Positions 44,683 to 55,907 of a stretch of DNA of 64,000 nt are shown here, in pieces. The position numbers and the translations under genes are program-made. Source of the DNA: Prostheceraeus crozeri (taxonomy: Eukaryota; Platyhelminthes; Polycladida; Euryleptidae). Numbering within the stretch: position 1 is the stretch's first letter; every line of letters starts with the position of its first letter. The stretch spans positions 682,001 to 746,000 of the forward strand of contig CAJQUW010005267.1 of assembly GCA_907163375.1 (NCBI GenBank). The letters are read 5' to 3'. A model generated the notes under the pieces. That model was not told where the DNA came from. It was given only the letters and a program-made list of their open reading frames with translations, and ran no database searches.

Positions 44683-46242
44683 ATGGGTATTACACGATTA
44701 CGATTTGATATTGTCACCAAATGTCAGATATGCAAATTTTTGCAATTGTGCAGAAATTACAGCGGAATTGACTGATCATGACAGCAGTGCCGAAGGAAAT
44801 GATATTATTTTGCAGATCGTCCGTGTCATGACAGCCTTGGAGAGGTAATGTTTGTTAAATTAGCAACTCGATAACCTGCTATTACTTTCATGTGGAACCT
44901 CAAGAGAATCTTCTTAAGCGAGATCAGATCATAAGCAACCTGCCACTGGCAAAGCAAAACAACAGAATCAAGGACAATTATTTCAATCAACTTTGAAAGA
45001 TGCAAATGGGTCCACATCACTATTCAGATTCAAGAAATGAAACATGAATTTAGTGAATCATCAAATCATGCCGATGAAAATTGAATTAATAACTTGAAAT
45101 TTCAGTCAAGAAAGTACGAATAATGTCACGAGTTTTTCATGGAAGACTTCCATTACAATGCAAATCATGAAATTCCCTTACCAATTAGCTTAATTTCCGC
45201 TTAGTTAGGATGACTATTAGCAAATATTCATTCCTTTTGATGTCCAACTTGTTTCATACTACTTGTTTAGGAGAGTCATCTCGGTGGTATATAAATTGGC
45301 AAAATTTTGACTTTTTTAAAAAACTGCTAAAATAATTTTTCGGACCACGGGAATGTAATCTCCGCAAAAAACTGAATATTCTCATTTAAAAATTTTCACT
45401 GTATACAGACACTTTTTTGAGTCGACACTCTACCTATATATCCCTACTCTATGGCCTGAACCTTTACTGTTGTTATTTTTCTTGCAATGCTTGCAACGCC
45501 CATGTCTTTCTGCTGCGACAGGAAAATGATCATGGGTAGTCAACCTGATGCTGTCACTTGGACTGTGTGAAGGACCAGGCTTGATCAATTTTACATTACA
45601 CCTTGACCAATCAAGGATCTCACAATTAACGCCTGAAGAAAAATTAGTACTATTTTGTTTTTTCTATTTTTTCCATTTTTTGTTGTACTATTTTTCCATT
45701 GTACTTTTTGTTGCAGCTAATTAGTAACGGCTATATTTTCAATTTATTGAGAAAATGCATTTATAGTCTAGCATCATGAGATTAATGATTTTTGGTTTGC
45801 AATAAAAATCCTAGATGAAGTACAACTAATTTCTTAAGTCAAAGAATATCAATCATATTATCTGGTTACAATGGAACAACTTCCGCTTCCCCTTCATCTT
45901 CCCCTGTCCAAATCCATGATCGTATTAGCAGCCTCATTAGGGGAAAGGTGTGTATGTTGACTTACTTAGTTGTAATGTCTGATATTTCATAATAATTGAA
46001 CTAAATTCAATTTTTTTCACCTAATCCTTTTACGCATGATCATCGAGAAGATGTTATCCCCATCTATGGTTTTATTTTTTTATATAAACATCTATTTGTA
46101 CTAAAAACTGAAAAGTAACGAATTGTTCCATTTTAAAATCTTGCGGGTATGATGACATATTAGTTGTATGCCATAATATACGAGTAGTTGCTTTCAAAAC
46201 TCATATAACTAAAAAACAATAGTGTAAACGTCAGAGACGTTA
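44683..46242. other. Mostly non-coding stretch
   Basis: No clear gene. The minus strand at 45,630-45,440 has HDHFPVAAERHGRCKHCKK after an acceptor-like TTTTTCTTCAG. This is reminiscent of a transposase zinc tail (piggyBac type) but too short to call. Confidence 0.35.
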
Positions 46243-47978
46243 TCACAAACTCGGAGTCAAACAAACGAGACATTTCTCGATACCAAAAGATGTTTCACAT
46301 GCCCAGCGCAAGCAGGCATTGCACCGGAACCAGTCCTCGTCGGCCTCTCTCCAATCTGCAAAGCACACGCAACATATGTTGTTTGAGCTGCATGGTTGCT
46401 GAGCTGTTGTCTTCTGTTTCCTTTTGTCCGTCGATGTCAACGAAGATCGTTCAACCTTTTCTAGTATTGAAGATTGTCCAATAGGCCTACAGTCCTGTCT
46501 TCTTTCCTCTTCGAGCCTGAAATTGCAGAAAAACATGCAAAAGTAAAAAAAGAAAGCGTTTGGGCAGCTTACGTCTGTTTTCCAGATTCCGAAGAAGCTT
46601 CCACATCCGCACTGTCATTAGGAAGTGAAGTCAGAATTTTAGCTCTTCCTGTTCTGTCAGAAAGTTTTGGTTTGTCCAAATTTGGAACGGGAAATATGTC
46701 AGTTGGTCTAATAATGGTTGTTTCTGTTGTTGGTTCCACTGAGGTGCATGCTTGGGTCATAGCAGATTCTTCCTCTCCAAGCACATCACTGTTGAAAGGA
46801 AAAATGCCAGTGCGGCGAAATCCGTTTATAGCTGTTGCAACGCAGGCTGACTTTCCGAACGCCTCACTCACTAGTTGTGGTATTTGATGAACAGTAAGAC
46901 AACGGCCTGGATGATTCCTCAGCCAGTTCTTGATAGCTTTGTCGTAGTTGGAGTTGAACGATTTAAAAAAAGAAACATCAAGTGGTTGCAACTTGTGAGT
47001 AGTGTGCGGTGGTAAGCACAGAAGGACAATGCCATTTTGTTGGCAAAAGTCTATGGCGGCTGCCGTTTTGTGCGCGTGATCCCCATCCAAAATTAGAAGA
47101 ACTTTCGACTCTGCCGAAGGTTTCACGTGGTGCACGAAGTGCTCCAAGTGCCGGACGAAAGACTGCGAATCCATCCAGCTACTCTCCTGAAATAAAACAA
47201 GACTTCCTGGAGGTGCTGAATCTTGCATAGGTGGAACGCATCTTTTCCTTGGAATTATGAGAATCGGTGGAATGAATGTTCCTGAAGCACTCATAGTGCA
47301 GCAAACCGTAACATTGGATCCACGTTCGGCGCTTTTCACAACACCAACTTGTCGCTGTCCCCGTTCGGCCAAAACTTTTGAGCACTTGCCTTGAACTGTG
47401 GAGACGCCGGTCTCATCCCCAATAAATTCTTTCTGGCTGCCACTTGTTGACATCAAACGATTCTTGTAGCAGTTTGAAAAACTCAGTGAACTTTTCCTTA
47501 GAAAATCCCATAGCCCGTGCTAATGATGTTGGTTCCGGAGTTCGAAGTGAAAGATTCGGATGTCTCTTTCGAAACCCCTTCATCCAGTCCTTGCCAGCAA
47601 TTCTTTTGCTCATATTAAATCGATGTTGGGCTTCAAGGATATTGTTTCTTACTGCCAACTCAAAATCTAGTTTTCTGACCTCATATAAAGAGAGCCCGTA
47701 CATTTTCTTCTCCATCAGTTAAATGTATTGAAGAAGCTCCTCTTCGATCTCATTCGGAAGATTGACATCGACCCCCCCAAAAATTTTGTAACACTAGCAT
47801 GCTTATTTTTGCTTTTTACCCTTCTTCTGAGCGAGCATATCGGAACATTGAACTCTCGGCTGGCTTTCAAATAGCCCATCTTGCCTTCGACACAAGCGTT
47901 GATCGCATTTTGCATATCATCCTCATCGAAATTTTGCCTGGTCGGTTTGTCTGGTTTTTTCCCACGTTTTCCTGTCAT
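46243..47978 (-). pseudogene. pogo-like (DDE_1) transposase with HTH domains and PHD-like tail, broken
   Basis: The start ATG at 47,978 follows an acceptor (CTTTTCAG), so a 5' non-coding exon is likely. A psq-type HTH (DMQNAINACVEGKMGYLKAS) is followed by a CENP-B-type HTH (KDWMKGFRKRHPNLSLR). The DDE domain has GDETGVSTV, LLILDGDHAHKT and HTTHKLQPLDVSFFK. A 56-bp intron (46,572-46,517, GTAAGC...TTTCAG) precedes an exon ending in CVCFADW...WFRCNACLRWAC...CLVC, a PHD/RING-like zinc end. Damage: a frameshift in a G-run near 47,775, an in-frame TAA near 47,720 and a frameshift near 47,420. The catalytic residues remain, so it is only moderately old. Confidence 0.85.
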
Positions 47979-48002
47979 CTGAAAAGAAAAAAATGATGCC
48001 AT

Positions 48003-48600
48003 TAGTTATATTTAGAAGTATCAATTTCCTACTTTGGGAGTAGCATGTTATATATTTTTTTGAAATATTGTGGAGGTAAACTGTAAATACACCAAATGCG
48101 TGTATGACGCACTGAAAATTGGGCTATGTCATCAAACCCGCTTATACATAACTTTAAATAACACTGCTTTTCAGGGTTTAGACCTTTACATTACATAACA
48201 AATTGATATGCTAGTGAAAGTACTTCAAATATACTATCGAATAGTCAACAATCTTGCTCACCTTCAATGCTGACTCTCTTGCTCTGAATGGTAAACTCGC
48301 CGCTCAACTTAACATCTGAGAGTAGTACAAACTTTTTCATGTGATTTGTCCGTGAAGTAGTGGATTGATCAATTTGTTCTCTTCACTCGTTGCTTCTCAG
48401 AACTAGCCAATGGGAACGAGTCTATTCATAAAGCGCCTACAGCTTTCGTTCAGGTCAAAATTGAAATATGTCACCAGAGCCGACTATGTCAACATACACA
48501 TCTTTCCCTTATCTACAGTCAAAAATTTAATTCATCGAGACATTATCTCTCTATAGAATTGTGCAGTACACTGTTTCGTGACACACTTTTTGCAATAAAT
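48003..48600. other. Non-coding stretch
   Basis: Flank between two pogo-like remnants; terminal repeats were looked for and not found. Confidence 0.35.
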
Positions 48601-49005
48601 TCATAGTTTGCTACGCTTCACAGGTGGTCTACTCACAACAGGAATGGGTCGCAGAGTTTCAAAAGATGTACTAGGCCTATCTGATGGCGAACAGGGTCCA
48701 GCAGGAGAATTCTCCACCTCAATCTCAGCCGGTGGAGTTGCAGGCCTATCTACATGCACAGGCTGGCTCACAACTGGAACAGGGTTGGGAGAAATCACAA
48801 GAGCTGGAAGTTCAGCAGAAGGTAAGGGTCTCTCACTCACAGAGGATGGAGCGAAAGCCTCTGATTTCACAGCATGGCGATAGAAAGGCACTAATCACTT
48901 TCGATAAACACTTTCTCACCATCCTTGACCTTCCTCATAGCTTCTTGCATCGTATCTTGACTCCATCTCTGCCGATCGGTAGTTCTCTTGTACTTAGATG
49001 GCATT
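48601..49005 (-). pseudogene. Internally deleted pogo-like transposase
   Basis: At about 49,004 on minus, after a TTTTTGTTTCAG acceptor, an ATG opens MPSKYKRTTDRQRWSQDTMQ and then EAMRKVKDGEK, the psq-type N-terminus of pogo-like proteins. Within about 110 bp the sequence switches to the far C-terminal region: ERPLPSAELPALVISP and, at the end, RPSTSFETLRPIPVV followed by RPPVKRSKL. The whole catalytic domain is missing and the frames differ. This is the form of a non-autonomous deletion derivative. Confidence 0.6.
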
Positions 49006-49461
49006 TCCCTGAAACAAAAACAAGACTATTCATTGCTTGTCTTTTACAAAATCAATGCGCCCATTTAGCCCTGACCATATTTTGAGCACTAGGCAGAATG
49101 GACATTCTATTTGGAATCGATTTATCTAAAAAATACTAATCCTAGGAGTAAACTGCGATTAGATTTGGAATCTGCATTAACTTACGATGTGGGGACAGTC
49201 TTCACAGCTCTCAACAGTCAAGATATTGGCAGTGACACGCTTAGCAAAAATAGATCACGATTTGGCTGGCCTTACATCAGGTGATCAGATTCTCAGAATT
49301 TCATTGTCAGCTCGTCAGAGCGCGCGCGTGTGTGAGTGTGTTTCTCCCTCAAATGAGCTGCGCCGTCACACGCTTAGAGGCAACGACCATAGCTTCCCTC
49401 ATGCTGAATAGGAAGTTTACACCTGCTATTGTTCCGCCGCTGTAGATCGCTGAACATCAGA
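49006..49461. other. Non-coding stretch
   Basis: Contains a short CG/TG-rich run near 49,320-49,340; nothing else recognised. Confidence 0.35.
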
Positions 49462-49736
49462 GCCCGGATTCTCGACACAGGCTCACGCTAAGGGTTAGCG
49501 CGAGTTTTGGATATGGGTTAGCCGCTCACTCTGTGAGCGGGATCGCCATAACCGAATTCTTGACACAGGCTCACGCTAGGATTTCCCTAAATCGCAGACG
49601 GACGGCAACACACTAATTATGTAGGTCAGTCACCACGGGAATATCGGTCACCAAGCGCACGGGAGCTAAATGTTTATTATCATAATGGGCAACTTATTGA
49701 AGTGTAGACTGCTGTGAAGCCAAGTCAGTTTCAAGT

Positions 49737-50462
49737 ATGGCAAGCCAACAAGAAGACAAAGCACCTGACATGTCTGAAGAAGAAGTGAAAGTTCTCTTAG
49801 ATGAGTATGAGAAGAATAAAGGCATCATTGACTCGGACGAGAAGACCGTCGATTTCGGTCGAAAGAAAAAGGTCGCTTGGGAGGAGATCACAGAAGCTCT
49901 CAATGCATGTGGGAGTTTTAAGCGAACCGTTTCTCAGGTCAAAACGAAAATGAAGAACCTGAAAACGAGAGCCAAGACTCGGTACTTGGCGACTAAGAAA
50001 GGATGTGGCACGACGGGTGGCGGTCCACCTCCTAAACAGCTATCTGTTGCGGACGAGAGGCTGTTCGGCATGTACGGCGGATCCGCAGGCTGGAGCGGTG
50101 TTCCCGGCGGAGCTTTATCCTCGGTGATCCCACCCTTCGAAGAGGACACGCCGACCACTTTACCGAATGTTTCCTTCACGGAAGCTGAGGAGACCCCCGA
50201 TACGGTGACTGCATCAACAACACACGGGACGACAGACGTCACTTATCAAGCAACAACACCTTTTCGACCACGTGAAGATCGAACGTATGCGGTGAGAGAC
50301 ATCCGGCAGCTGCAGGTTCGAGCCCTTGAATCTCAAATCAAGGCAAACGAAGCCGTTGTCACTACGTGCAACAACATTAACAATGTACTGATACCTAACT
50401 TGTTAGCGAAGCTCGGTAGTAGCCCTGAAGTGCTTACTGAACTTTGCAACTTACTACCGTGA
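49737..50462 (+). CDS. Harbinger 2 Myb/SANT-like DNA-binding protein
   Basis: 241 residues from ATG 49,737. Residues about 11-90 form a Myb_DNA-bind_5 type tri-helical domain: SEEEVKVLLDEYEKNKG, KKKVAWEEITEALNACG, and then KTKMKNLKTRAKTR. TGGGPPPKQLSVADERL follows at about 92-108, a motif shared with zeste-like and Harbinger Myb proteins. Then comes a Thr/Pro-rich linker and a helical C-terminus (QLQVRALESQIKANEAVV) that may mediate binding to the transposase. In studied Harbingers this protein binds the ends and imports the transposase. There is no stop or frameshift. Confidence 0.85.
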   Translation: MASQQEDKAPDMSEEEVKVLLDEYEKNKGIIDSDEKTVDFGRKKKVAWEEITEALNACGSFKRTVSQVKTKMKNLKTRAKTRYLATKKGCGTTGGGPPPKQLSVADERLFGMYGGSAGWSGVPGGALSSVIPPFEEDTPTTLPNVSFTEAEETPDTVTASTTHGTTDVTYQATTPFRPREDRTYAVRDIRQLQVRALESQIKANEAVVTTCNNINNVLIPNLLAKLGSSPEVLTELCNLLP

Positions 50463-50883
50463 ATGTTAATATTCTTCTCAGGTTTCTTTTCTGAGGTATA
50501 ATACTTGTGTTATTGAATACCGTACTGAATATCAATAAATGCATACTTTATTGAAAGATTGGATTTTTTTCATTATGATGGTCATAGGTCTATAAAGAAT
50601 AGATTTTAATAAACAGTGGTCTAAATATTTAATTCAAATATCGTTAAAAATATTAAATTTTCAAAACACGGAAACGAAAAGTACAACACAATTCAGGATT
50701 TATGTCTTCATAAACTAATCATTATACTTTAATATTAAAAAAAGTAATGAAGTATACGATATAATCACGGATGATGTAACAAAACTTACGAAAACTTTTA
50801 ATAAATATTTAATAGAAACTAACCATTAATATTTTGTATCATAGAAGGCATCATTCATAATTCATATATTATATTATGACATA

Positions 50884-51897
50884 TCAATCATGACTTGAAA
50901 AATACTGATTGGCTACAAAATTACGCTTAGCGTTATTATTCAATGTACCGGTATACGGAATGACAGCCGGTTGCTCATCTGCAATATCATCGTTCAAATC
51001 AGGTTGCTTCCTATTCACCGCGATGTTGTGTAGGATTCCGCAAGCACGGATATCACTAACGATGTCTTCAATTTTGGGATGGCGATTTTCCGAGTGAAGG
51101 AGATGAAATCGCCGTTTCAGTCTACCGAATGTATTTTCGATTATGACACGCGTCCTCTTGTGTGATGAATTGTACGAAAGTTTCTCCGGAGTGTCGGGGC
51201 TTGAGAACGGAGTTAACAGCCATTCTGTTAAAGGATACGCCGAGTCTCCCAGGATATATCCATGAAACTGAGATGTCTCCATGTGAGGGAAGACATTGCT
51301 CTGTCGCAAAATGAAGGAGTCATGGCATCCCCCGGGCCAATTCACTTCCATATTATGGAGCAGGCCCGCCGGTCCACAAACTGCTTGTACGTTCAGTGAT
51401 GGATAGAATTTTCGGTTGATGTATTGATGTTCATCAACACCCGGCCGCATTATCCTTATATGAGTGCAATCGATTGCTCCGATCACATTTGGAAAATTGG
51501 CGATTTTGTAGAAGTTGATCTTGTTCAGTCGCAACTGATCACGAGTAGGCCAAGTGACAAATTGATCATATAATTTGTTGAGGGCGATCCCAACAGACCG
51601 AACGGATCGATGCACTGACGACTGGCTGATATTGAGACCTTCTCCAACGTCTGTTTGAAATATTCCAGTCGCGTAGTATCTGATCGCGGCAGCCGTCTGT
51701 AATTCACATGATAACCCGTAGGATCGAGAAGTCGGTCGTTCAATATCAGGACGAATTAAATCGACGATGTAGGAGAAAGTGGTTTTATCAAAGCGGTAAA
51801 GGCGATAGAATTTCGAGTCACTGTATGAGAAAATATCTCGTCGAATTTGGTGTTCATCTTCTAAGTCAGGATAAATATCAAGGAAGGCAGCCATCAT
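50884..51897 (-). CDS. Harbinger 2 transposase (HARBI1-like), intact
   Basis: 337 residues, the usual HARBI1 size. The N-terminal helical part has an HTH (LNISQSSVHRSVRSV at about 90-105). The DDE_Tnp_4 catalytic domain has IGAIDCTHIRI (first Asp, about 147), YILGDSAYPLTEWLLTP (second Asp, about 222) and KRTRVIIENTFGRLKRRF (Glu, about 256), then ACGILHNIA. Every hallmark residue is present. It converges with the Myb-like gene across about 420 bp. ATGATG at 51,897 gives two possible starts. It is clearly better preserved than Harbinger 1. Confidence 0.92.
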   Translation of the reverse strand: MMAAFLDIYPDLEDEHQIRRDIFSYSDSKFYRLYRFDKTTFSYIVDLIRPDIERPTSRSYGLSCELQTAAAIRYYATGIFQTDVGEGLNISQSSVHRSVRSVGIALNKLYDQFVTWPTRDQLRLNKINFYKIANFPNVIGAIDCTHIRIMRPGVDEHQYINRKFYPSLNVQAVCGPAGLLHNMEVNWPGGCHDSFILRQSNVFPHMETSQFHGYILGDSAYPLTEWLLTPFSSPDTPEKLSYNSSHKRTRVIIENTFGRLKRRFHLLHSENRHPKIEDIVSDIRACGILHNIAVNRKQPDLNDDIADEQPAVIPYTGTLNNNAKRNFVANQYFSSHD

Positions 51898-52289
51898 TCA
51901 CAAGTTAGTCTCTTACCACAGATAGAGAGGAAATGTTATTATGTAAGATATTGTGTCTTTGCTAACCAACAGTAGCCATAAATTGTCTGATTCATGCCTA
52001 AACCGCCCCGTGAAACACTAGGAGCTAGGATAAGGGGAAATCCTAAACTGGACTGAGCGCCCGCTCGCTATCCTGTGTCGAGAATTGGGTTAGCCGCACT
52101 CGGGGGCGTCGCTCACGAGCGGATAGGTGATCCACTGCTTGGTTTAAGGGTTATCGCGTGTCGAGAATCCGGCCTCAGATTACCCATTTTCGTCCGCTGC
52201 CCATTTTCGGACCACCTCCCCTACGGCATACTGACCAAATCCGAAATAAACCGCATTCCAAGTTGTCGATATATTGATAATTGAATATT

Positions 52290-52470
52290 TTTTGATACTG
52301 TGATTCAACTGTAATTACAGCCGACTGTACCTGTAGTTGGCTGTAGTTACAGCTGTTAACAGCTTGTTACATCCTGTTACAGTCAACTATAGTCAACTGC
52401 AGTGACTACAGCTTCAACAGTCAGCAGCTCGACTGTAGATTGTAATTACAACTGTAATCGAAATCATCCA
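52290..52470. repeat. Degenerate cluster of CTGTAGTTACAG-type words
   Basis: About ten variants of CTGTAGTTACAG / CTGTAATTACAG / GTCAACTGTAG in both orientations within 180 bp. The cluster is strongly self-complementary. Origin unknown. Confidence 0.55.
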
Positions 52471-52544
52471 GTATATTCTGTAGATATCGAATCAGTAATC
52501 ATTCGACTTTGTAATTGCGTTCCATTGTAACCAGATGTACCCAT

Positions 52545-52921
52545 TGTTCCAAAATTGGAACAAACAATGTATTATATCATTCGTCAATAAAGGGAAATTA
52601 TCTTATAGAATGCAAGTAGTGAATTAAGTCTATATCATAATGCCGATAGTATGAATAGTGAATGCAATTCATTTCAAAAGAAGTAGAGATTTTAAATTAA
52701 CTCGATAATAATAAGATATTATTTCCGAAGGATGCGATACACATATGGACAATCATAAATTTTTGTTAAATGAATAAGTGTATTTTGAAAACCTTCGACT
52801 GTATTCAAAACATGCATGATACAACAAAGAAATTCATAAAGAATGAGTACACAAATACAAAGAAGATGAATAGATTGACAGTGTTTTTACTAGCAATGTC
52901 AGATGTTCCAAAATTGGAACA
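52545..52921. repeat. Identical 18-bp near-palindromes about 360 bp apart
   Basis: TGTTCCAAAATTGGAACA occurs at 52,545-52,562 and again at 52,904-52,921. The surrounding bases (ACCCATTG and, inverted, GCCCATTAG) are also similar in inverted orientation. The interval could be a small non-autonomous element. Confidence 0.4.
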
Positions 52922-53543
52922 ATAGGAACTAATGGGCTAATCGTGCGATTAGAATCACATTTGGTTTTAGCTAAGATTTGAGAGTCGCATGATTTTGGCA
53001 AAGTAATTTTTCAGTGAAATGTTCCTGATAAGGAAAGTATTCTATTTTCTAATTCTATTGAGGGTCACATTTGCAGCGTTTGACAAAATCGCAGCGAATA
53101 GACATCACTTTAGGAGTTCTATTATCCAGCGCTGTGAGTGAAAGGGTTTTCAGAACTGCTTTGAATTAGTACAGTGAAAGTAAAGCAAGATTATATATAT
53201 CCATTTCAATAAAGTAGCCGTCAAAATGAGACAATTATTGTCGTAATAGTTCACCCACTTGTGAGAAGAGTGTACCAATGGTTCAAACCAATGCATTCAA
53301 GTCGGCCAATAAATACGAGTGCAGGGTGATCGCGATCTTCCCGCCGTTTTTTTGTATTCTTTCAACTGGTTTGAAAAGCCTTCTGTTTCAGTTGCTTTCT
53401 GTCCAACTTATCATCACAAAGTTACAGATATTTGTACGTCATCATTTCACTACTTTTTCCAAACCTCATTCAAGCCTGAAGAATGATGGGAATCATAGAT
53501 ACCATATTTCAAATTTCAAATCTGTAGCTTCATTGCAGATATA
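52922..53543. other. Non-coding stretch
   Basis: Nothing recognised apart from weak frames leading into the transposase relic. Confidence 0.35.
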
Positions 53544-54432
53544 ATGCTGACCGATTCAATGACATTGGCGTCACAGCACATGGAGCATCGTGATTTTGAG
53601 AATATAGAAATTGCAACAATCGTTTCACTTGCAATTGCATTCAATTGTGAAGAAGCTAGAAGAATGTTCGGTAATCATCAAAGCAGAAACGTATCAAAAC
53701 AAAAAGAGAGAATGTTCTTGCAGCATTCGGAGACGACCCATTCCTTTCTCAGTGTAAGGTGGCCCAAGAAGTTGGTGTAGCACAGTCCACAGTCAACAAG
53801 ATTCTTAAAGAAGAATGTTTAAAACCGTGGAAGACAGTATCAATTGAAGAGTTGCTTCCAGACGACCCAATGAAACGATTGGAATTCTTTAGAATTGTGC
53901 TGGCTCAGTTAGATGTGATCAACATTTGGTTCAGTGACAAGGCAACATTCCACCACAATGGCTGTGTGAAAACACAACCGTTTTGTCTATGCTATGAATA
54001 GATGACTGCTGAAGACAAGACTATGCGCTCTCCTGGAATTACATGTTGGGCTATGGTGTCACCAGACATTGGTGTCATGTATGAGTTGTTGGATACCACC
54101 ATGAATTCTGAGCATTATAAAAGAATCCCCAATGGAAAGATAAACGTACGCATATTCTTCTCACTCACGTCACAAGAATGGAATTTAGCAGCAGGATGGA
54201 GCTCTTCCGCATTTTGCAACGACAGTTACTCGATAACCAATTGAAAAACCAATGGATTGGTCGTGTAGGGCCTATTCAGTGGCCTCCAAGAAGTCCCGAT
54301 CTTTCAGTTCGTGACCTTTGGGTGTGGGGATATATCCTTAAAGTCCTTAACACAAAGCTGGTGCCTTCTTCCGCCTTTGTACTAGACTTCTTGATGGCAA
54401 GTTTAATTACTGTGCTTTCAAAACAACGCTGA
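53544..54432 (+). pseudogene. Tc1/mariner-type transposase relic
   Basis: Four overlapping or adjacent plus-strand frames hold ordered pieces of an IS630/Tc1-mariner transposase. They are an HTH-like VAQEVGVAQSTVNKILKEE (about 53.76-53.82 kb), WFSDKATFHHNGCV with the first catalytic Asp (53.93-53.97 kb), and WIGRVGPIQWPPRSPDLSVR followed by DLWVWGY with the third (54.26-54.33 kb). GPI-x-WPPRSPDL matches a subfamily common in arthropods and other invertebrates. The block with the second Asp is not recognisable. A TAG at 53,999 and frame changes near 53.76 and 54.2 kb show it is dead. No terminal repeats found. Confidence 0.72.
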
Positions 54433-55249
54433 TGATTAATGTGTAATTTACGACCGAAATGTTTAAATACAACATGAATATGTCATTAAAAGATCATTAA
54501 ATTTACTGAAATAGGCTATAATATCACAAAAATTTTGATCATGGCGCTGCATAGAAATTTACAACACCATAGAATGGAAATTGCATGAAAATTATGGCAC
54601 ACGCCGGGGAAACTTAGTTGAGGCAAAAAGCTAATCGCACGAGCTGGTTTTCTTGTTTCCTTGTTGGCATTTACATTTATCAAGCCAATTCGTGATCTGG
54701 GTTGTTGCCCCTTGTCCAAAGATCATATACACAAAAGCAATAATGAATTTACAAAATACTGCAGTGACAGGATGACAAAGAAGGAAACCCTTATAAACGT
54801 TCTGTACGTTCGTCAGTTTGAAATATCGCTCCAATAATCTACCAAAAGAATCATCAGAAGTATGTGAAACTTTTAATGTCGATTTACAGAACATGCATTA
54901 CTGCAGCTTAAAATCAGAGACCAAGAAATGTCCGAGTATTCATTTTGCTGAAAAGGGCTCCTTTATTCTTTACATTTGAACAACTTTCAAAATATTTGCT
55001 TGCTTTCGAATATCAGCTTCCAAAATATCATCACACTAATCACAAAAGTCATTAAATGATTAATCGAAAAGTTCCGGCTACCTTTCATTTATCTGAGTGA
55101 TGATTGTAGGTAAAGAAAGTTTCAATATGTTCATTCCAGAAAAGCACTAGGTTTCTTTACTGCTTGAGGGAGAAGCTATCCAATTATTAGAATTTGTATC
55201 TGTAAATTCATTAGATGCTCTCACAACCAGTACCCGAGGGAAACAATAT
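54433..55249. other. Non-coding stretch
   Basis: No supported feature between the mariner-type relic and the EnSpm-like element. Confidence 0.35.
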
Positions 55250-55475
55250 TACTAACTTACCAAGCACCATCCTGCCTTACTTAGTATAACCTGCCAAGTA
55301 CTGGAAAGTAGCTTAAGATGGTGCTTATTAAGTCTTTTAAGTTGCACATTGGTGCTTACTTAAGTCTAGTTAGGTTTATGCTGGTGCTTAGTAAGTTCAG
55401 TTCGGTTTTAAACAAGTTCTATTGTAGAGGTTATGAAGCTATGTATGTTCTGCTGTGGTGCTTACTAAGATTTAA
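55250..55475. repeat. Subterminal-type repeats (TGGTGCTTACTAAG)
   Basis: TGGTGCTTA(C/G/T)TAAG-like words occur at about 55,320, 55,350, 55,380 and 55,455, with an inverted copy (CTTACCAAGCACCA) at about 55,256. Clusters of short repeats near the ends are typical of EnSpm/CACTA elements. This cluster lies about 430 bp beyond the end of such a transposase. Confidence 0.6.
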
Positions 55476-55907
55476 ATGACCAATTTAGTTTTCATTACAA
55501 ATGTATTTTTTGTCAAAACTTGGAGCAAATGAAAACTTAACAGGTTCACGAAACAAATTTGATATATTCACAGGAAATATAACATAGGACATCATCAATT
55601 CAGCGTATTAGATTATAACAAATTCGAAATATGATTTTAATAACAATACTTGATAATTATTGATGCAAGAGTGAAATACTAGAAATAAATCATATTATGA
55701 ACGAATAAATCACTTCACATATTAGACAATATCAGAAAGTCATTAACGACACAAAAGTCGATCATTCATGCTCATGATCATTTATGACTTTAACACCATA
55801 AAAACCTCTAGAACCATGCTTTACAAGAATCGCATGACGTGATAGTTTTTCAACAAAATGTAACTTCAATGGTCCTTTAACTAAAAGGAGATGGTTGCTT
55901 ATTGAAT

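Larger units (their letters stand above)
49462..52174. mobile_element. PIF/Harbinger DNA transposon with both genes open (Harbinger 2)
   Basis: The ends GCCCGGATTCTCGACAC and, inverted, GGCCGGATTCTCGACAC form the terminal repeats. TCAGA lies directly outside both ends (49,457-49,461 and 52,175-52,179), and a 3-bp duplication would lie within it. GACACAGGCTCACGCTA is repeated inside the left end. Two convergent genes, a Myb/SANT-like protein (plus) and a HARBI1-like transposase (minus), are both uninterrupted. The element looks potentially complete and young. Confidence 0.88.

Noticed and set aside
45440-45633. Cysteine/histidine-rich minus-strand segment resembling a piggyBac-type zinc tail (HDHFPVAAERHGRCKHCKK).
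   Set aside because: Only half of the expected cysteine pattern is present, and the segment that might be the transposase body (44.83-45.02 kb) lies on the wrong side of it.
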